Positions 11,272 through 23,189 of a DNA stretch of 64,000 nucleotides are shown here, piece after piece. Source of the DNA: Chrysopilus asiliformis (lineage: Eukaryota > Arthropoda > Insecta > Diptera > Rhagionidae); assembly GCA_964034945.1 (NCBI GenBank), contig OZ035960.1, forward strand, positions 28,321,487 through 28,385,486. The letters are read 5' to 3'. Numbering within the stretch: the first letter of the stretch is position 1; every line of letters begins with the position of its first letter. The notes beneath the pieces were generated by a model that worked only from the letters and a program-made list of their open reading frames with translations, had not been told where the DNA came from and made no database searches. The position numbers and the translations under genes are program-made.

Positions 11272-12830
11272 TAGTTTTTTGAAGCTCTAATTTTAACACC
11301 TAACGACTGTTCTAAAAAAACGAAAATTTCGGTCGAATTAGTCGAATCAACTGAAATTTTAGCTTATGTTTTTGCAAAAATTTGTTTTGAACAAAGACAA
11401 ATCGTTGACTGTGAACGAATTTGATAATATCAAAAAAGTAGATATGCACCCAGGTTTTCGAAACCGAAAATCTTAAATTTTTCACTGTGTAATTTGTAGT
11501 CTTCAGACCGCGACTAGGATGATCCAAGTGTGAGTGCATATCCATGTACGAAAGCAAGTGCGATTTTAATTATGTGATTGTTCTGTGTAGCACGTCAGAC
11601 CGACAAGAAGGGACACTTTATAAGGAAAGAAGTTCTTAATATGAAAACGAGGAACTGCTACAAGATTGTTTTAAGCGTAGGAAGAGACGAAACCGTGTAT
11701 AGTTGCGGTCTATAACCGTATAACACTTAACTGGATTAAATTCAAATCCCAAATCTGATATCTTGAAGGAGCTTATGTTCAGATCCCGGCTTTTACTGCA
11801 ATTCTTCCTCTACCATACGGACTCGCGGAATTCATACATTAGTTTCCATAATCAGCTCGACACAGGAAGCTAAGGGATAAATATTAGGGGGTTTGAAAAT
11901 TTTACATCAACGCGATATGGTGTGAAATCTTGATTCGATGTTAATATAGTTTGGAGAATGTATCACAGAATAATTACAAGTGAAAATTATCTGCTATGCA
12001 ATTCGTATGGCGCGGTGAGCTCCCATTTGTTAAACATCAGATTTCAAATGGTTTTAACGCTAGAGTTGGTACATATATGTGAGTATCTCTCTATCATAGG
12101 GGATACATCCAGACTCGAACATATCCTTGTATTACAAATATTCGCTTGGATTCCGTTTTAGCCTGATTTAGAACGTTGCGGTAAGGGGAGAAGGTCGGGG
12201 CTGGTTTCATAATGTTGATTATATGTATCTGAACCGTTAATATCCTTTAATGGTTCTATACATATAAAATCCCAGATTGTGCCAGATGATATCCATTTGT
12301 CAGCCTTGGGTAATTTACTTTTATCGCATTAAGATATGAGAGCGTCAGGCATTTCATGGCCTGATACTGTGATTGTGTACCCAGGATAAGTTTATGGGAT
12401 CGGATTGCCGGAACAGGATTGGTATCACAAAGTTATTCTTATGCTCCTTCCATATCTTCCTTAGTGCCCAAAGTTCGCCTCGCTGTTCTTTTACTTTGTT
12501 CTTTCACTTGGCGGCAGTTATTTATTTTTCCGTTCAGGAGAATAAAACACGACGGAATATCTACGACATTATGGGCACCACCGTTTAAGGGTAACTGATC
12601 GGAGAGACACTTTCAGCATAGAAGTTAAAATGGTGGATGAGCAAAATAAAATCACTTAGAATGCGTCATCTGTAAATCTTTCTGTTATTACTTTAATGAT
12701 ATCGGGATTACATTCGGTTATATGTCAACAATTAAGTTAATTTACTGTGGAGCGATGAAAATGAAAAAATTGATTTACATTGAGTAATGTTAGAAAACCT
12801 AGAAAAGATTGTAACAAAAATTAAAAAAAA
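11272..12830. other. Intron sequence without recognised features
   Basis: No mobile-element ends or protein-like frames were recognised. It is a possible host for regulatory DNA, but nothing in it proves that. Confidence 0.35.
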
Positions 12831-12839
12831 AACAAATTC

Positions 12840-13270
12840 TTTTTCTAAAAAAACAGCTTAATCTACATAACGGTGAGATGAGACTTTTCTTAAATTTTTT
12901 TATGCAAAAACATTGAAAAACATGAGAACTAAATGATGTAGAAAGTTGAAATTTGGCATGGAACCGGCTTTTATCAGAAGATAAACTTTTTCCGAAAAAC
13001 GGAGGGATTGCGGTTTTCTCGAAAACGGTTCGTTTTCAGAGTTCTATGGGATGATAACAGCTTTCGAATGCAAAAAACTGCTTTAAAATCGGTTAAGTTT
13101 TACTGGCAGAAGTCAAGCTTACAAATTTTGTTATATACATACATACGCACGAATACTCGCACAGACACATACAGACATGTTGCGCACTCATCGGACTGAG
13201 TCAATGAGTATATCATCCGGTACGTGCGAGGACCTGTTATGATTTCGGTTTTTATTTGTGAGTAATGTAA
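12840..13270 (+). repeat. Dispersed repeat family B, fullest plus-strand copy
   Basis: Runs from ACAGCTTAATCTACATAACG through AACATTGAAAAACATGAGAA, TCTATGGGATGATAACAGCT and a CACAGACACATACAGACATG run to GACCTGTTATGATTTCGG. The inverted copy at 42450-43850 carries a mariner, and this copy shows the empty site. Confidence 0.65.
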
Positions 13271-14289
13271 AAAAAGGATTTTGATGCATCCTTAGTTATG
13301 GAGTTCTGCCGAACCGATTTGAATAATTCGTTTCGTAATTGAAAGGTACCACTATGTCAGTTTGCACAAAACTAAAAAAAGTCGCCTTTTTCACTTTCGT
13401 CTCCTATTTATTTGGACTTTTTAAACCCTAGCATTGCAGGTACCCGATCCACATAAAATAAATTCTACACAGCACAACTTAGTAGAGAAAAGGAGTAGAT
13501 AACCTATAAATCAATCAATAGAGAACCTGCATACTAGAGAGGTCATTGAAAAATGAGCTCGAAAATTTCTTAAATTCTCACAAATTATTTCCCTAATGAC
13601 TAGAAATTGTTGCAGAATTCCAAAATTCTAGAAAACTTTATGTGTTTAAAAAAGTTGTAAAGATATTGTGCTAGTTTACATGCTTTCTACTAGTTAGCCG
13701 TGTGCCACAGGATTTTTATCCACAAAACCAATTTATCTTTTTTGTTTCACAAGCTTTTATTGAGTTTCATCTGTTTGTTAGGAATAAATCTTGTAATCGA
13801 GTTTTGACCCAATTCGACTAATTCTATTGACTTGAAATTTCGCACACATACGTAACTCCGATGACAATGCAATATGTGTGTATGCATCTACGAGAAAAAA
13901 CAAAATGGCTACCAGCACACGTTATTTTGTCCAAATTGAACTAACGCAGTACTCATTGTGTGAACGCTTTGAAAAAACACAGGAAAAACAAAATTGTGAC
14001 AAAAAACATAAAATAAAAAAAAAAAAAAGAAATAAAAAATTAAAAAATAATTAAAAGCTTGTGTACTAAAAAGTGTACAAAAAATTGTACCAAAAATAAA
14101 AAAAATATAATTTTACGTAGGGATTTGACCTTCAAAATGAAAGCGAGATAAAAGCTAATACGAAAAACTCAAGGATTTTTCTTGCTTTATTAGTCAACTC
14201 TCATTATTAAAATTATTATTTTTTGTACATATTAAAAGGTGGTTTAAACAAATTGTTTATTTTTTTAATTCAAGATATTCCATTTTTAC
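13271..14289. other. Intron sequence with one repeat fragment
   Basis: Bases 13745-13870 resemble repeat family E (TCTTGTAATCGAGTTTTGAC). The rest is A-rich, with a poly-A/TAAA stretch at 13985-14110. No gene. Confidence 0.4.
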
Positions 14290-14463
14290 TTTGTTATACG
14301 TAGTATAATAAAGTATTGAATTCATGAAAAATTTCGACCTTTTAATTTTGTCTAAAACACATTTCCCCAGCACTCCTGAGTTGATTGGAGCATTATTACA
14401 AAAATGTCTTGCTGTCAGTCAGTCTTTGTACAAGATTTCTCAAAAAGTAATAGAGCTCTAGAG

Positions 14464-15186
14464 CAGACATGGGCAAAGTGTGGCCCTTTTGGCCCAGTTT
14501 GAGAGAACCGAAATAATACAATTGCAACTGGGCCAAATTCAATTCCAACTGGGCCAAATTCAGCATCATGCTTACACAGTGCTTGTAACTCTCTACTTTC
14601 ACAGCGATGAGCGAAAACGCATCACAGCTATCGGTCGCTCTGAGTTGTTTCCATGTCATTCGCCATCAGGCACTCCATTCAGTAGGTTGTGTTGTTTGTT
14701 ATTTGTGCATATAAACTGAAACAAATATGAAGCGTTTCTATAATAATAGAAACTTTAAAGATAAATGGGAGGAGGATTTTTTTTTGTAGAAATCCGTGGA
14801 CAGTACAGTGCTTGGTTTGTTTTCTTAAGCTTTCCCACATCAAAAAATATGCAATGCAAAGGCATTATGTAGCCAAGCACAAAAGCGATTTTGATTTTGA
14901 TGGTGAAAGCAGAAAATTGATTTTTGCAAAATTAAAAGAAGACTTTCTAAAGAAAACTACATGCACTGCTAATGTTATACCAGAGCAGAAAACTAATTTA
15001 TGTAATTCGAAAGCAATAAAAAAAGCTTCGTTTGTAGTCAGTTTAAAAATCGCACAGCACAATAAATGTTTCAGCGACGGGGACTTTATAAAAGACATTT
15101 TCTCACAGTGTACTCGATTTTCTGAAGTCTATTTTGGCTTGTTGGTATATGTTTGGCCCGTTTTAATTTTCTCTTGCCCACGTCTG
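14464..15186 (+). mobile_element. Non-autonomous hAT element with BED-type transposase fragment
   Basis: 723 bp with hAT-like ends CAGACATGGGCAA / CAGACGTGGGCAA. An exact 8-bp target duplication CTCTAGAG lies at 14456-14463 and 15187-15194. The duplicated site is itself a palindrome, so the inverted repeats look longer than they are. Confidence 0.9.
14812..15117 (+). pseudogene. hAT (ZBED/GTF2IRD2-like) transposase N-terminal fragment
   Basis: An open frame inside the hAT element reads KKYAMQRHYVAKHKSDFD, the second half of a BED zinc finger (paired His). It continues as KKASFVVSLKIAQHNKCFSDG, typical of the region after BED in hAT transposases related to GTF2IRD2/ZBED5 (family recollection). 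The Cys pair of the finger and the whole RNase H-like catalytic domain and dimerisation domain are absent, so it is a dead fragment. Confidence 0.75.
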
Positions 15187-15401
15187 CTCTAGAGCTATGA
15201 AATTTTGCACAGAAGTTTGGTCCTAGAATGAGACGATCTTATCAACTTTTGGTGGAAATCGTTTAACCGGAAGTAACAAAAATCGCGGCTTTTTAAAAAT
15301 CGCAATTTCTTTTTTTTTTTAAATCGCGAATATCTCGAAAAGTGTCGGGTATTTGATGGTTTAATGTACGAGATGAATTGAAGAGAATAATATTTGCCAT
15401 A

Positions 15402-15760
15402 ATTTTGTCTTTTACCGTTATCCGATATCTTTTGCCGTTATCGAGATATGTCTTTCAAAGTTGTATTTTTGCGAATTGCTTGCAAACTAACGGTTTTTCG
15501 AGAAAAACAGTAAAAAATAGTTAATTAAAGGTATTAAAATTCTCTATATTTTTGCCTTTTACCGTTATCCGATATCTTTTGCCGTTATCGAGATATGTCT
15601 TTCAAAGTTGTATTTTTGCGAATTGCTTGCAAACTAACGGTTTTTCGGGAAAAACAGTAAAAAATAGTTAATTAAAGGTATTAAAATTCTCTATATTTTT
15701 GCCTTTTACCGTAAATTGATATCTTTTACCGTTATCGAGATATTTCAGATTTTGTAAAAT
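15402..15760. repeat. 147-bp tandem repeat, about 2.3 copies
   Basis: TTTTACCGTTATCCGATATC recurs with a spacing of 147 bp, followed each time by GCGAATTGCTTGCAAACTAA and AAAAACAGTAAAAAATAG. The third copy is partial and diverged (TTTTACCGTAAATTGATATC). It is a local duplication within family A. Confidence 0.85.
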
Positions 15761-16090
15761 AAAAATTCGTATTTTTATATAAACTAATATTTTATTCGAC
15801 AGGTAAATTGTGTGGAAACGTAGATTTTGTATAAGAAAGTCATATACTGTTTACATCAGATATTTTTATCTGCCTTCAAAACTTGTAATTCAATTTTTTC
15901 TTGGGAAAATTATCATTTGGGAGCTTTTGGTTCTGAGTATGCTCATCACGTATTTAATGTAATAATTTTAAATCCTGTAAAAGTCATTTCTGGACTTTTT
16001 CGGTATTTCTAGAATTGGTACAAAGCAACGACAATAACCTGCTGGTTCTGTTCATTAGAGTAAATCCAGTGTATACTCGTAAATATTTTT

Positions 16091-16342
16091 TTAATTGAAC
16101 AGGGCACCAATCATGTAGTCCGACGCGTCTCTGTCTTTCGACTTCGACGCAGCTTTTAACTCTTGACTTCGCCATATCTGCAGCTTGAAATTTCGCGGAA
16201 TCGTCACTACGAATCGAAACGTGACTGTCATTCTAGGAAATTTGAAGCTGCTGATATGGCGAAGTCAAGAGTTAAAAGCTGCGTCGAAGTCAAAAGACAG
16301 AGACGCGTCGGAATACATGATTGGTGCCCAGTTTTTCAATTA
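16091..16342. mobile_element. Long-TIR MITE (hairpin element)
   Basis: About 250 bp. The arms of about 100 bp are nearly perfect inverted copies: GGGCACCAATCATGTA, CCGACGCGTCTCTGTC, CGACGCAGCTTTTAACTC and TTGACTTCGCCATATC recur inverted at the right. The loop is about 40 bp. The flanking TTAATTGAA / TTCAATTAA may be part of the TIR. No coding capacity; the open frames are mirror images of each other. Confidence 0.8.
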
Positions 16343-17770
16343 AATGCATTCAAATAAATATTTTTAACCGAAAATCTCCTGATATTTCACAAAAAACCTT
16401 TAATTTCATTTTAACAGCATAGTTTTCTGGTTAACAGTTTCCTATAATTGTGATTAAATATTTAAAATAAAGCACATTAAATTTTAAAGGATGCCTGTGG
16501 GTGAAATTCATTCCTATTTCAAGCTTTAAACTATTTTTTCAGAGACGTTAACCAAAGGGAATAAATATTTCCGTAGAAATAGTGTTGAATAGCAAACAAG
16601 AAATCCCATAAAACCATAAAAATTCCATTTGTAGCTATACCACAAAACGATTAGGATTTCGAAATGGATGTGTCTTGTGGTAAAGCTTTGTTTTGTTGTG
16701 TAGCATTTTAGCGGTATCCAGATCATCCTTTACATCTATCCCATACCATATTTTGCCTTAGGCTTCCTACCCTCTCACCTCATGCCATTCGAAAGAAATG
16801 TCTATGATTCGCACCATCTTTACTACATACTCGTATTTCATGTATATTTTGCCATTTTCTCTGCCCCTCTCCACCACATCCAGAAATTTTCCTCAAACTC
16901 GATTCGTATTCCTTATTCATTTCCATCATTCCATCAGTTTAGAGTATCCCAGTTTTACAACAAAACACTTGAGCATTCTCATGACTTAAAACAAATGATC
17001 TCCGACATGACTAAGCAAAGCACTTTTGTGCCACTTTAAAGGGATAACATCTTTTGGGTTCGATTTAGTCCGGAATCGATAAAACAATCTCAGGTCTAAC
17101 CCATGAAAATCCGGGCCAGGAATCCTTTTTTCCTACATTTTTCTTAGTTTTTTCTCCCCGTTTTTTTTGTCCTTTTTGGGGCATCTGTGTATGTCTTTCA
17201 TTCGTTATGTGATTTTTTTTCGTATATCCTTTCTCATTTTACCTTTGTTCATAACACCGAGCAGTCAGCAGCTAACAAGGGGTCCAAGTCGTTTTCGTAA
17301 CAGAGAAGACGGTGAAATCTAGACTGAAGCAGGATTATAAGATCCTAAAAGTTGAAGGGCGCCAATGGATAGATGCTTTATGTATCCCAAGCTACTCGAC
17401 AAAGTGCTCCGAGTGGTTTTAGATGTGTGAAAATTTGTTAAAATAAAATCTATACCTGTTATATTTTCGTAATTCAAAAGCATTCACTAGGGCTTCTCCA
17501 TAAACTGCGTTTTTGCAAGTGCGCCAATAGCGAGTGGGTAGAGTGGCTGACTTTGGCTCCACGAAATCTGGCCCAAAGTAAAATGGCCTAAAGTCAAAAT
17601 GAAAAATCACCGGAAAAATTTCCTCACAAAAATCGGATAACGTAATTTGAGGCGTTTTTCATTTTTGCTTTTGACCGATTTTGCCTTTTTTGGGCGATAT
17701 TTCATAATGAGAAATTAATGTGAGCCCAGTTGGGTCAACTTTCAGTTCCGAATTTTGTGAAATTGGGACA
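16343..17770. other. Intron sequence without recognised features
   Basis: No mobile-element ends or recognisable protein motifs. Short open frames at about 16782-17039 have no domain. Confidence 0.35.
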
Positions 17771-18730
17771 TTTTTCATTCTTTACTTTCCTCTGCTATAG
17801 AGGGAATGTATTCTATTCATGACGGAAACCCACACGAAAAATCGAAAGGGGCAGATAAAAATTTTCCGATCAGTACGAAATCCGTTTCAGGCAAAATTAT
17901 GAGGCTGTCCGTGCATCTGCACGCAGAGAAAAAAAATGAAAATCTAACAACTTTATAATGGGAAATCGGGACTATCACTAATATAGTTAATATTCATCAC
18001 AAAATAGTTAATTTGAATTGAAAAAATAGTCAATTTAAATACAAAATAGTCAATTTAAATACAAAATTGTAAATTTTACTACTAAAAAGTTAAATTTCTT
18101 ATAAAAATTGTTGATTTTGACTATTTTTGTAATTAAAATTAACTATTTTAGTAACAGTCACGATTCCCCATTATAAAATAGTTAAATTTACTTTTTTTCT
18201 CTCAGTGTGTGTGTCAGTCTATCCGTTTTACGTATCTTAAATAACTCAAGAACGCGTTAACCTAGCGACTTGAAATTTTTTGTAAATTGAGTTTAACGAA
18301 AATCGTAGTCTTCTGTCAACTTTTGGAAAAGTAACGGTATCTATAATGGCTACCTCCCATACAATTTTTGTTTAAAAAAAATTCTTGAAACCTGTGCGCT
18401 TTTGGGAAAAAATGAGTATAACAAAATATAAATGATATTAAATTTTCTACATTTTTTGCTTTAACGGTTTTTATGTGTATCTAACGGTCCTCAACATATT
18501 TCAAAAAATAAAGTTTTTTGAAAACTTTTGAAAAACTATGCGCATTTATGAAAAAATGCGTGGAACCAAAATCAAAGAAAATAAAGTTTTCTACACCTTT
18601 TGCTTCAACGGCTTTTACGTTTCTCTAACGGTTCTTAACATACATACTTTGAAGAAATCCTAATTTTTTTTCTTTAACGGTTTTTACGTATCCTTAACGC
18701 ATCTCGAGATGCTACCTCAGTTCCGTTAGA
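17770..18730 (+). repeat. Dispersed repeat family D, long copy with MITE inserted
   Basis: Starts CTCTGCTATAGAGGGAATGT; then CGAAATCCGTTTCAGGCAAA, AACTCAAGAACGCGTTAACC and CAACTTTTGGAAAAGTAACG. It is followed by internally repetitive blocks of 'TTAACGGTTTTTACGT' type with a period near 100-120 bp (18440-18710). A 278-bp MITE interrupts it at 17930-18207. Confidence 0.6.
17930..18207. mobile_element. MITE with CAC(T/G)..GAGA-AAAAA ends
   Basis: TIRs CACGCAGAGAAAAAAAATG / CACTGAGAGAAAAAAAGT extend imperfectly to TTTATAATGGGAAATCG / TTTATAATGGGGAATCG. The interior is an AT-rich tandem of AAAATAGTCAATTTAAATAC. It sits in a family D copy that is continuous elsewhere. Confidence 0.7.
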
Positions 18731-18769
18731 AAATTAGAGTTTAGTTCAGCACCGCGGTGTTTTTTTAAA

Positions 18770-18900
18770 AACTTTTATTTAGGTTGCTTTCGCATTTGCG
18801 CGTTTGTCTGTCTGTCTGATTGTTTGTTTATTTGTCTGTCAGGGTCAAATCTTGTAATCTAATTTTGACACACTTCCAGTAATCCGATTGGGCATTTCTA
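18770..18900 (+). repeat. Dispersed repeat family E
   Basis: Shares AAACTTTTATTTAG, a TGTCTGTCTG run and GTCAGGGTCAAATCTTGTAA with 61070-61180 (+), and with 62160-62270 and 13745-13870 in part. It could be a SINE or a Helitron-end fragment; no RNA polymerase III promoter was identified. Confidence 0.5.
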
Positions 18901-19163
18901 GACGTGTATTTTTGCATCAGCGGATCGGGTTCTGATTGGTCAGTGACTAGTGGAGGGGGTTCTGCAAGTGATGCACGCTTGGGCGAACTTGAAGAACGAC
19001 CAAAAGTTCTGCATGCACTAACACAACTAAACAACAATAAAATTTTTCCATGGGTAAAATTATGATTCCTCACACTACGATGCGTCTCTGCTGTCGTTCA
19101 AACGAACATCTATGCCAAGTTCTGTAGTTTCCCCGCGAAAGAGTAACATAGCGCAAAAACTTA

Positions 19164-19298
19164 CCCGGCCCTTACACGCGACTATAAAGTCTGTCAGTAG
19201 CACGCATTAAAATACATTTAGCGAACTGGCAATCAGTGCATTTACACGAGACTGTGTCAGCGACTGTGTCAGCTCTACAGACGCGTGTAAGGGCCGGG
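19164..19298. mobile_element. PIF/Harbinger-like MITE, 135 bp
   Basis: Perfect 17-bp TIR CCCGGCCCTTACACGCG, flanked by TTA at 19161-19163 and 19299-19301. The interior repeats ACTGTGTCAG. No coding capacity. Confidence 0.85.
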
Positions 19299-19429
19299 TT
19301 AGTTTCGAAATCACTTTACCCTCTCCCCTTACTCCCCCCACCCCTAGCGCTACTTTTCCGTATGCATATGTTGGAACCAGAACTACCGCAGACACGGTAA
19401 TTTTCAGGTCTAGCGGTTCAATGCCAAAT

Positions 19430-19515
19430 TTCAGGTCAATCGGTTCAACCGTTTTTGCGTGAAAGAGGAACAGACAGACAGACAGACACCAACTAATTTT
19501 TATATATTAGTATGA
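19430..19515. repeat. Transposon-end fragment with GACA run
   Basis: GTTTTTGCGTGAAAGAGGAA is followed by (GACA)n and TATATATTAGTATGATAAG. This layout recurs widely at the 3' ends of insect non-autonomous elements (recollection). Class not determined. Confidence 0.4.
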
Positions 19516-21697
19516 TAAGCATGGCGAAAGACAGACGTCATTTTAGATTTTTAGTCATACTAATCAAATAAAAGGTGACAAAAAACAATACAACTAAAAA
19601 AAAAATTTGAAAAAAAAACTAAAAAAAATTAAAACTTTTATTTAAAAAAAAATACTGAAAAGGACAGATCTTTTATGTGCCGTGTATCAGAAATAAAAAC
19701 AAGATAAAGGCATAAAAAATAAAATAAAATAAATATTTATCGCGCTTTGATTTCTGATACACAGTGCCCAAAAAATTATTTTTTTCCTTTTTAGTACATT
19801 TTTGTAATTAAAGCCTTTTTCACTTATTTTTTAAAAATTTAAGGACTGATCCATTGGCGAATGTCGGCAAGCGCGTTTATATTAGTTTTGTTGAAAAACT
19901 ATTTTTGGAATCAAACATTTGATTTCATTCTACCGGTGATGATACAAAATTCATTCTACTTTTTTTTGAAAAACTTTTGTTACTTGGGATAAAGTGGCAT
20001 AAAGTTTAATATAGATATGCATGTCCCGTATACATAAAACAATCTCGTAAAAAATTTATTACCGAAATCTCGTTTTGCATATATTCTCCTTGATTTTGCT
20101 GCTTTTTTCTATTTTTTTTAAGGGGCGTTTATTTGTAGACTTTTGGTTTCCCTCTAACCTAAAACTCACCAGAATTTAGTTATCGTGTCTCGTTGAATCA
20201 CATAATACTTAAGGTATGAATGTGTGTAACTCAGGTTTGGTACGGTTTGGATTACTAGAATAGATTTAGATATTCGAGTAGGTATCACTTGATGCCGGAT
20301 TTGTCCCAGTGTAAAAATATTTCTCACTTGAATCTCGACGGAAATCTTTCAGGATAAAGCAAAATCCTTCCTAAGATGGCTGTATGTGTTTTGATGAAAT
20401 ATTCAATATCTGGATTTATGCTTGTCGGGGTATAAAACATTGTCGGTAGGATATCATTCTGCTGCTGAAAAGGATTCCGGAAACCAACAGGGAAAAACAA
20501 AAAAAAACTTTACTTGGTTTGAGAGAATGAAATAGGAGAATCTTGGGATTTTTTTTTACCAATCTTGCATTGTATAAGTTGAATATGATTTCTTTTATGA
20601 AAAATCTTTCGAAATAATGAAGATCTCTGTGGAATTCGAAAGATAAAACATTCTTCTACATAAATTTGTTCTTGTCTTTTGTATATTGTCGCCAAAAAAG
20701 AGGGATGTTTTATGCAGAAACTACTATGCCAGTTCAGAATATATTTTCTAGAGCTATTCCTCAGCCCCATTCAGACCATACCTTTGGTAGACAGCAGTAT
20801 ATAACAACTAGTACGGCCACCGCTGACTGGCGTCGGTAGTTGTTGGGGATGTCGCTATACTACTACCACACAAATCCTGTTTAAATATCCTTCATTGTTA
20901 TCCATCTGGGATGACTGCGACTGTTCGGGAATTATTCCGGAATCAGGAGAATGGTGAGTGGTAAATGGAGGCAAACCCGAACTTTGTTGTTTCAAAAGCG
21001 GAGTAAACACTTGACAGGATGGTATGTTTTTATGAGGAAAATTACTTGTAGAGGTTTAATGGTTCTGTCGGTTGCGGCTCCTGCTGTCGCTGTTAGTGCT
21101 TGTTTTTCCTGACTTTTCCCCGTTCGATCAAACCATAGTCATTTTATACAGAAATACTTTTCCCCCTTGAAATTCTTCACAACTAAAATTTTGTCGAGTG
21201 TTTTCGTTGCTGCTTTCCGCAAGTGATTTAATTCAATTATAACATTTTCTATGTACTTAAACCATCTATAGAGTGACAAAATATAAGAAGACTAAGGAAA
21301 ATTTGATTAAAAGATAACGTGACGTTACGATAATGGGACAATCGAATCAAGCGAATAGATTTCTTTATTGCTGTGCAATTTTATAATAGTCAAGTTTAGA
21401 ATTCTCTAAATTCAGAATTTTTCGGCGAATTTTTCGTTTTACTTGACATAAAATTAAATTTTGTGTGGACACGTGCTGAGATATAAATAGGAGTTTACAG
21501 GATAAATCAGAGCCAAAGCAACGCCACATTATATGAAATGATCGACATAGACCCGGCCAAGTGCCGTGATGCCACTTAATAATATGATAAATAAACGTCT
21601 CACTGACTATTTGCATGGTATTACCTTTAATCCATATTTATAGTAATTAAATCGACAAAACTGTTCTGTGAGCTGTCTATGAAATATGTTCAATCAC
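19516..21697. other. Intron sequence, mostly without recognised features
   Basis: Bases 19560-19850 are A/T-rich with a 'TTTCTGATACACAGTGCCCA' block shared with about 6510-6540. The remaining 1.8 kb shows no mobile-element ends and no domain-bearing frames. Confidence 0.35.
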
Positions 21698-21701
21698 TTT
21701 A

Positions 21702-22427
21702 TGCCCTAAACCAGGGGTGTTTGGAGAAGATGAGGTATATTTGGCCACAAATAAAATATACATACTAACCCTAAAGATAGCTGATTAGTAAAAATGTAGA
21801 ATATATACATACTTAGTTAAATAATTTAAACTACATTAAGTTATGAAGTTTGTAAATATATCAGTTTTTGTTTGGCCACATTCAAACACGTCCTGCGGCC
21901 CGCGAGCCGCGGGTTGGACAAGCCTGCCCTAAACAGATAGGACTGCGAGTTCGATTGTGACGTCGACTGTGCCGTCGGTTACGCAATTGACGTCGCAGTC
22001 GAAACGTGGAGTGGAACACATGGAACATCGTACAGCATTTCAAGAACAACAAATTTGACATTTGTGTAAAAGAATTTTGTCTATCGTGTTAAAGAAAAAT
22101 AATAAAAATGCTTGTGGTATTTGAAAATTACCGAAAATTAATACTAATTCCGTGTGTTTATTTGATGTACTGTAATTTTCTAGTGGTTTACGAACATTGC
22201 ACAAAGATTTTGGTATTGTCCGCTTGAAAATTTCTTTGGCATACCCACGACGCAACGTCGAATTTAGAATTTTGGCTAAAAAACACGTCGCAGTCGCAGC
22301 TGCAGTCACAGTCGACGTCGTCATGTGTGTCACTCCATGTAAATACCTGGTCGCTAAATTTTTCGACGTCAAACTTGACGCCGCAGTTGCAGTCACAGTC
22401 AACTTTGCAGTCCTATGTGTTTCAGCA
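21702..22427. mobile_element. Harbinger-like MITE with GC-rich subterminal repeats, split by a hAT element
   Basis: TTTA flanks both ends (21698-21701 and 22428-22431). The left TIR TGCCCTAAAC...AGATAGGACTGC is interrupted by a hAT; the right TIR reads TGCTGAAACACATAGGACTGC on the minus strand. The subterminal regions are dense in CGTCGCAGTC/GACTGTGAC variants. It belongs with the 62420-62910 element (TGCCCTAAACACATGTGCAG). The open frames across it are by-products of the GTC/GAC repeats. Confidence 0.75.
21712..21926. mobile_element. hAT MITE inserted in the TIR of another MITE
   Basis: 215 bp with hAT-like ends CAGGGGTGTTTGGAGAAG / CAGGCTTGTCCAACCCGCGG and GGCCACA blocks inside. An exact 8-bp duplication CCCTAAAC lies at 21704-21711 and 21927-21934. 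Confidence 0.88.
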
Positions 22428-22611
22428 TTTAGGCTTTTCGGATGTTCCATTTCTCCGTCGTTATGCTCCCTTGGAATTTTTTGTATGGAGTTTAGTACTA
22501 CCGTCACACATATGCAGACCACCCCCCTCCCACCCTACTAAAAGACGTATTTTATGGACAACCTCTCATTAAAATTTTTCATTTTTTTAATTATCCGAGA
22601 TTTTTTGTGAG

Positions 22612-22922
22612 ATCTCACAAATGCAATCTCACAAATGCTTCGTAAACAGCGTAAACCGCATCCCAATTGACCAAATTGGTTGGAAAACCAATTGGATTTC
22701 CAATCATCTTGTACCAAGTACCGAAGGTACGATTTATGGAATTTTGACTGGAAATCCAAGATTTTTTCCTGTGAAAATGGTCCTTTTTGTACCATAAGGT
22801 CCATAATTGCAAATGTTGCCACAAATATTCTTAAACTTTATAAAGGAAATTGCGTGGTACATTTGGACACAAAAATTCCAACATTGGTCAATTGGGATAT
22901 GATTACCGTGTCATAAATGTGT
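22612..22922. mobile_element. Probable MITE with imperfect TIR
   Basis: Left CACAAATGCTTCGTAAACAG...CCCAATTGACC pairs with a right end that reads CACATTTATGACACGGTAAT...CCCAATTGACC on the minus strand. The right half (22800-22900) recurs at 52145-52250. No target duplication was resolved. Confidence 0.5.
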
Positions 22923-23189
22923 TGAAAATCGTGTACGCGAGCCTCGTAAATTTACGCGACGGTTTCGCAACAACCTGCTAAACTTACGCAAACGTCAAAT
23001 ACGAAAATTTCAATAAATTGTGTAATATTGGCAACAAGATTTTTTTGTTCTACATATTTGTTTCTTAATTTTAATTTTTCACTGATTCTCGGCATTTTTA
23101 TACTCTACATAGAAGTATATTAGATTCGATATGCCATTTGTGACGCATCGAACCAATCGTCGGACACAAAAATCAACTACAGCATGGTA

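Larger units (their letters stand above)
14290..15780 (+). repeat. Dispersed repeat family A, split by a hAT element
   Basis: The two halves (14290-14463 and 15187 onward) match the continuous reverse copy at 10380-10860. Joining them restores AAGTAATAGAGCTCTAGAG followed by CTATGAAATTTTGCAC. Confidence 0.65.

Noticed and set aside
22040..22522. 160-residue minus-strand frame rich in Thr/Ala
   Set aside because: It falls in the GTC/GAC subterminal repeats of a MITE and has a mirror frame on the other strand.
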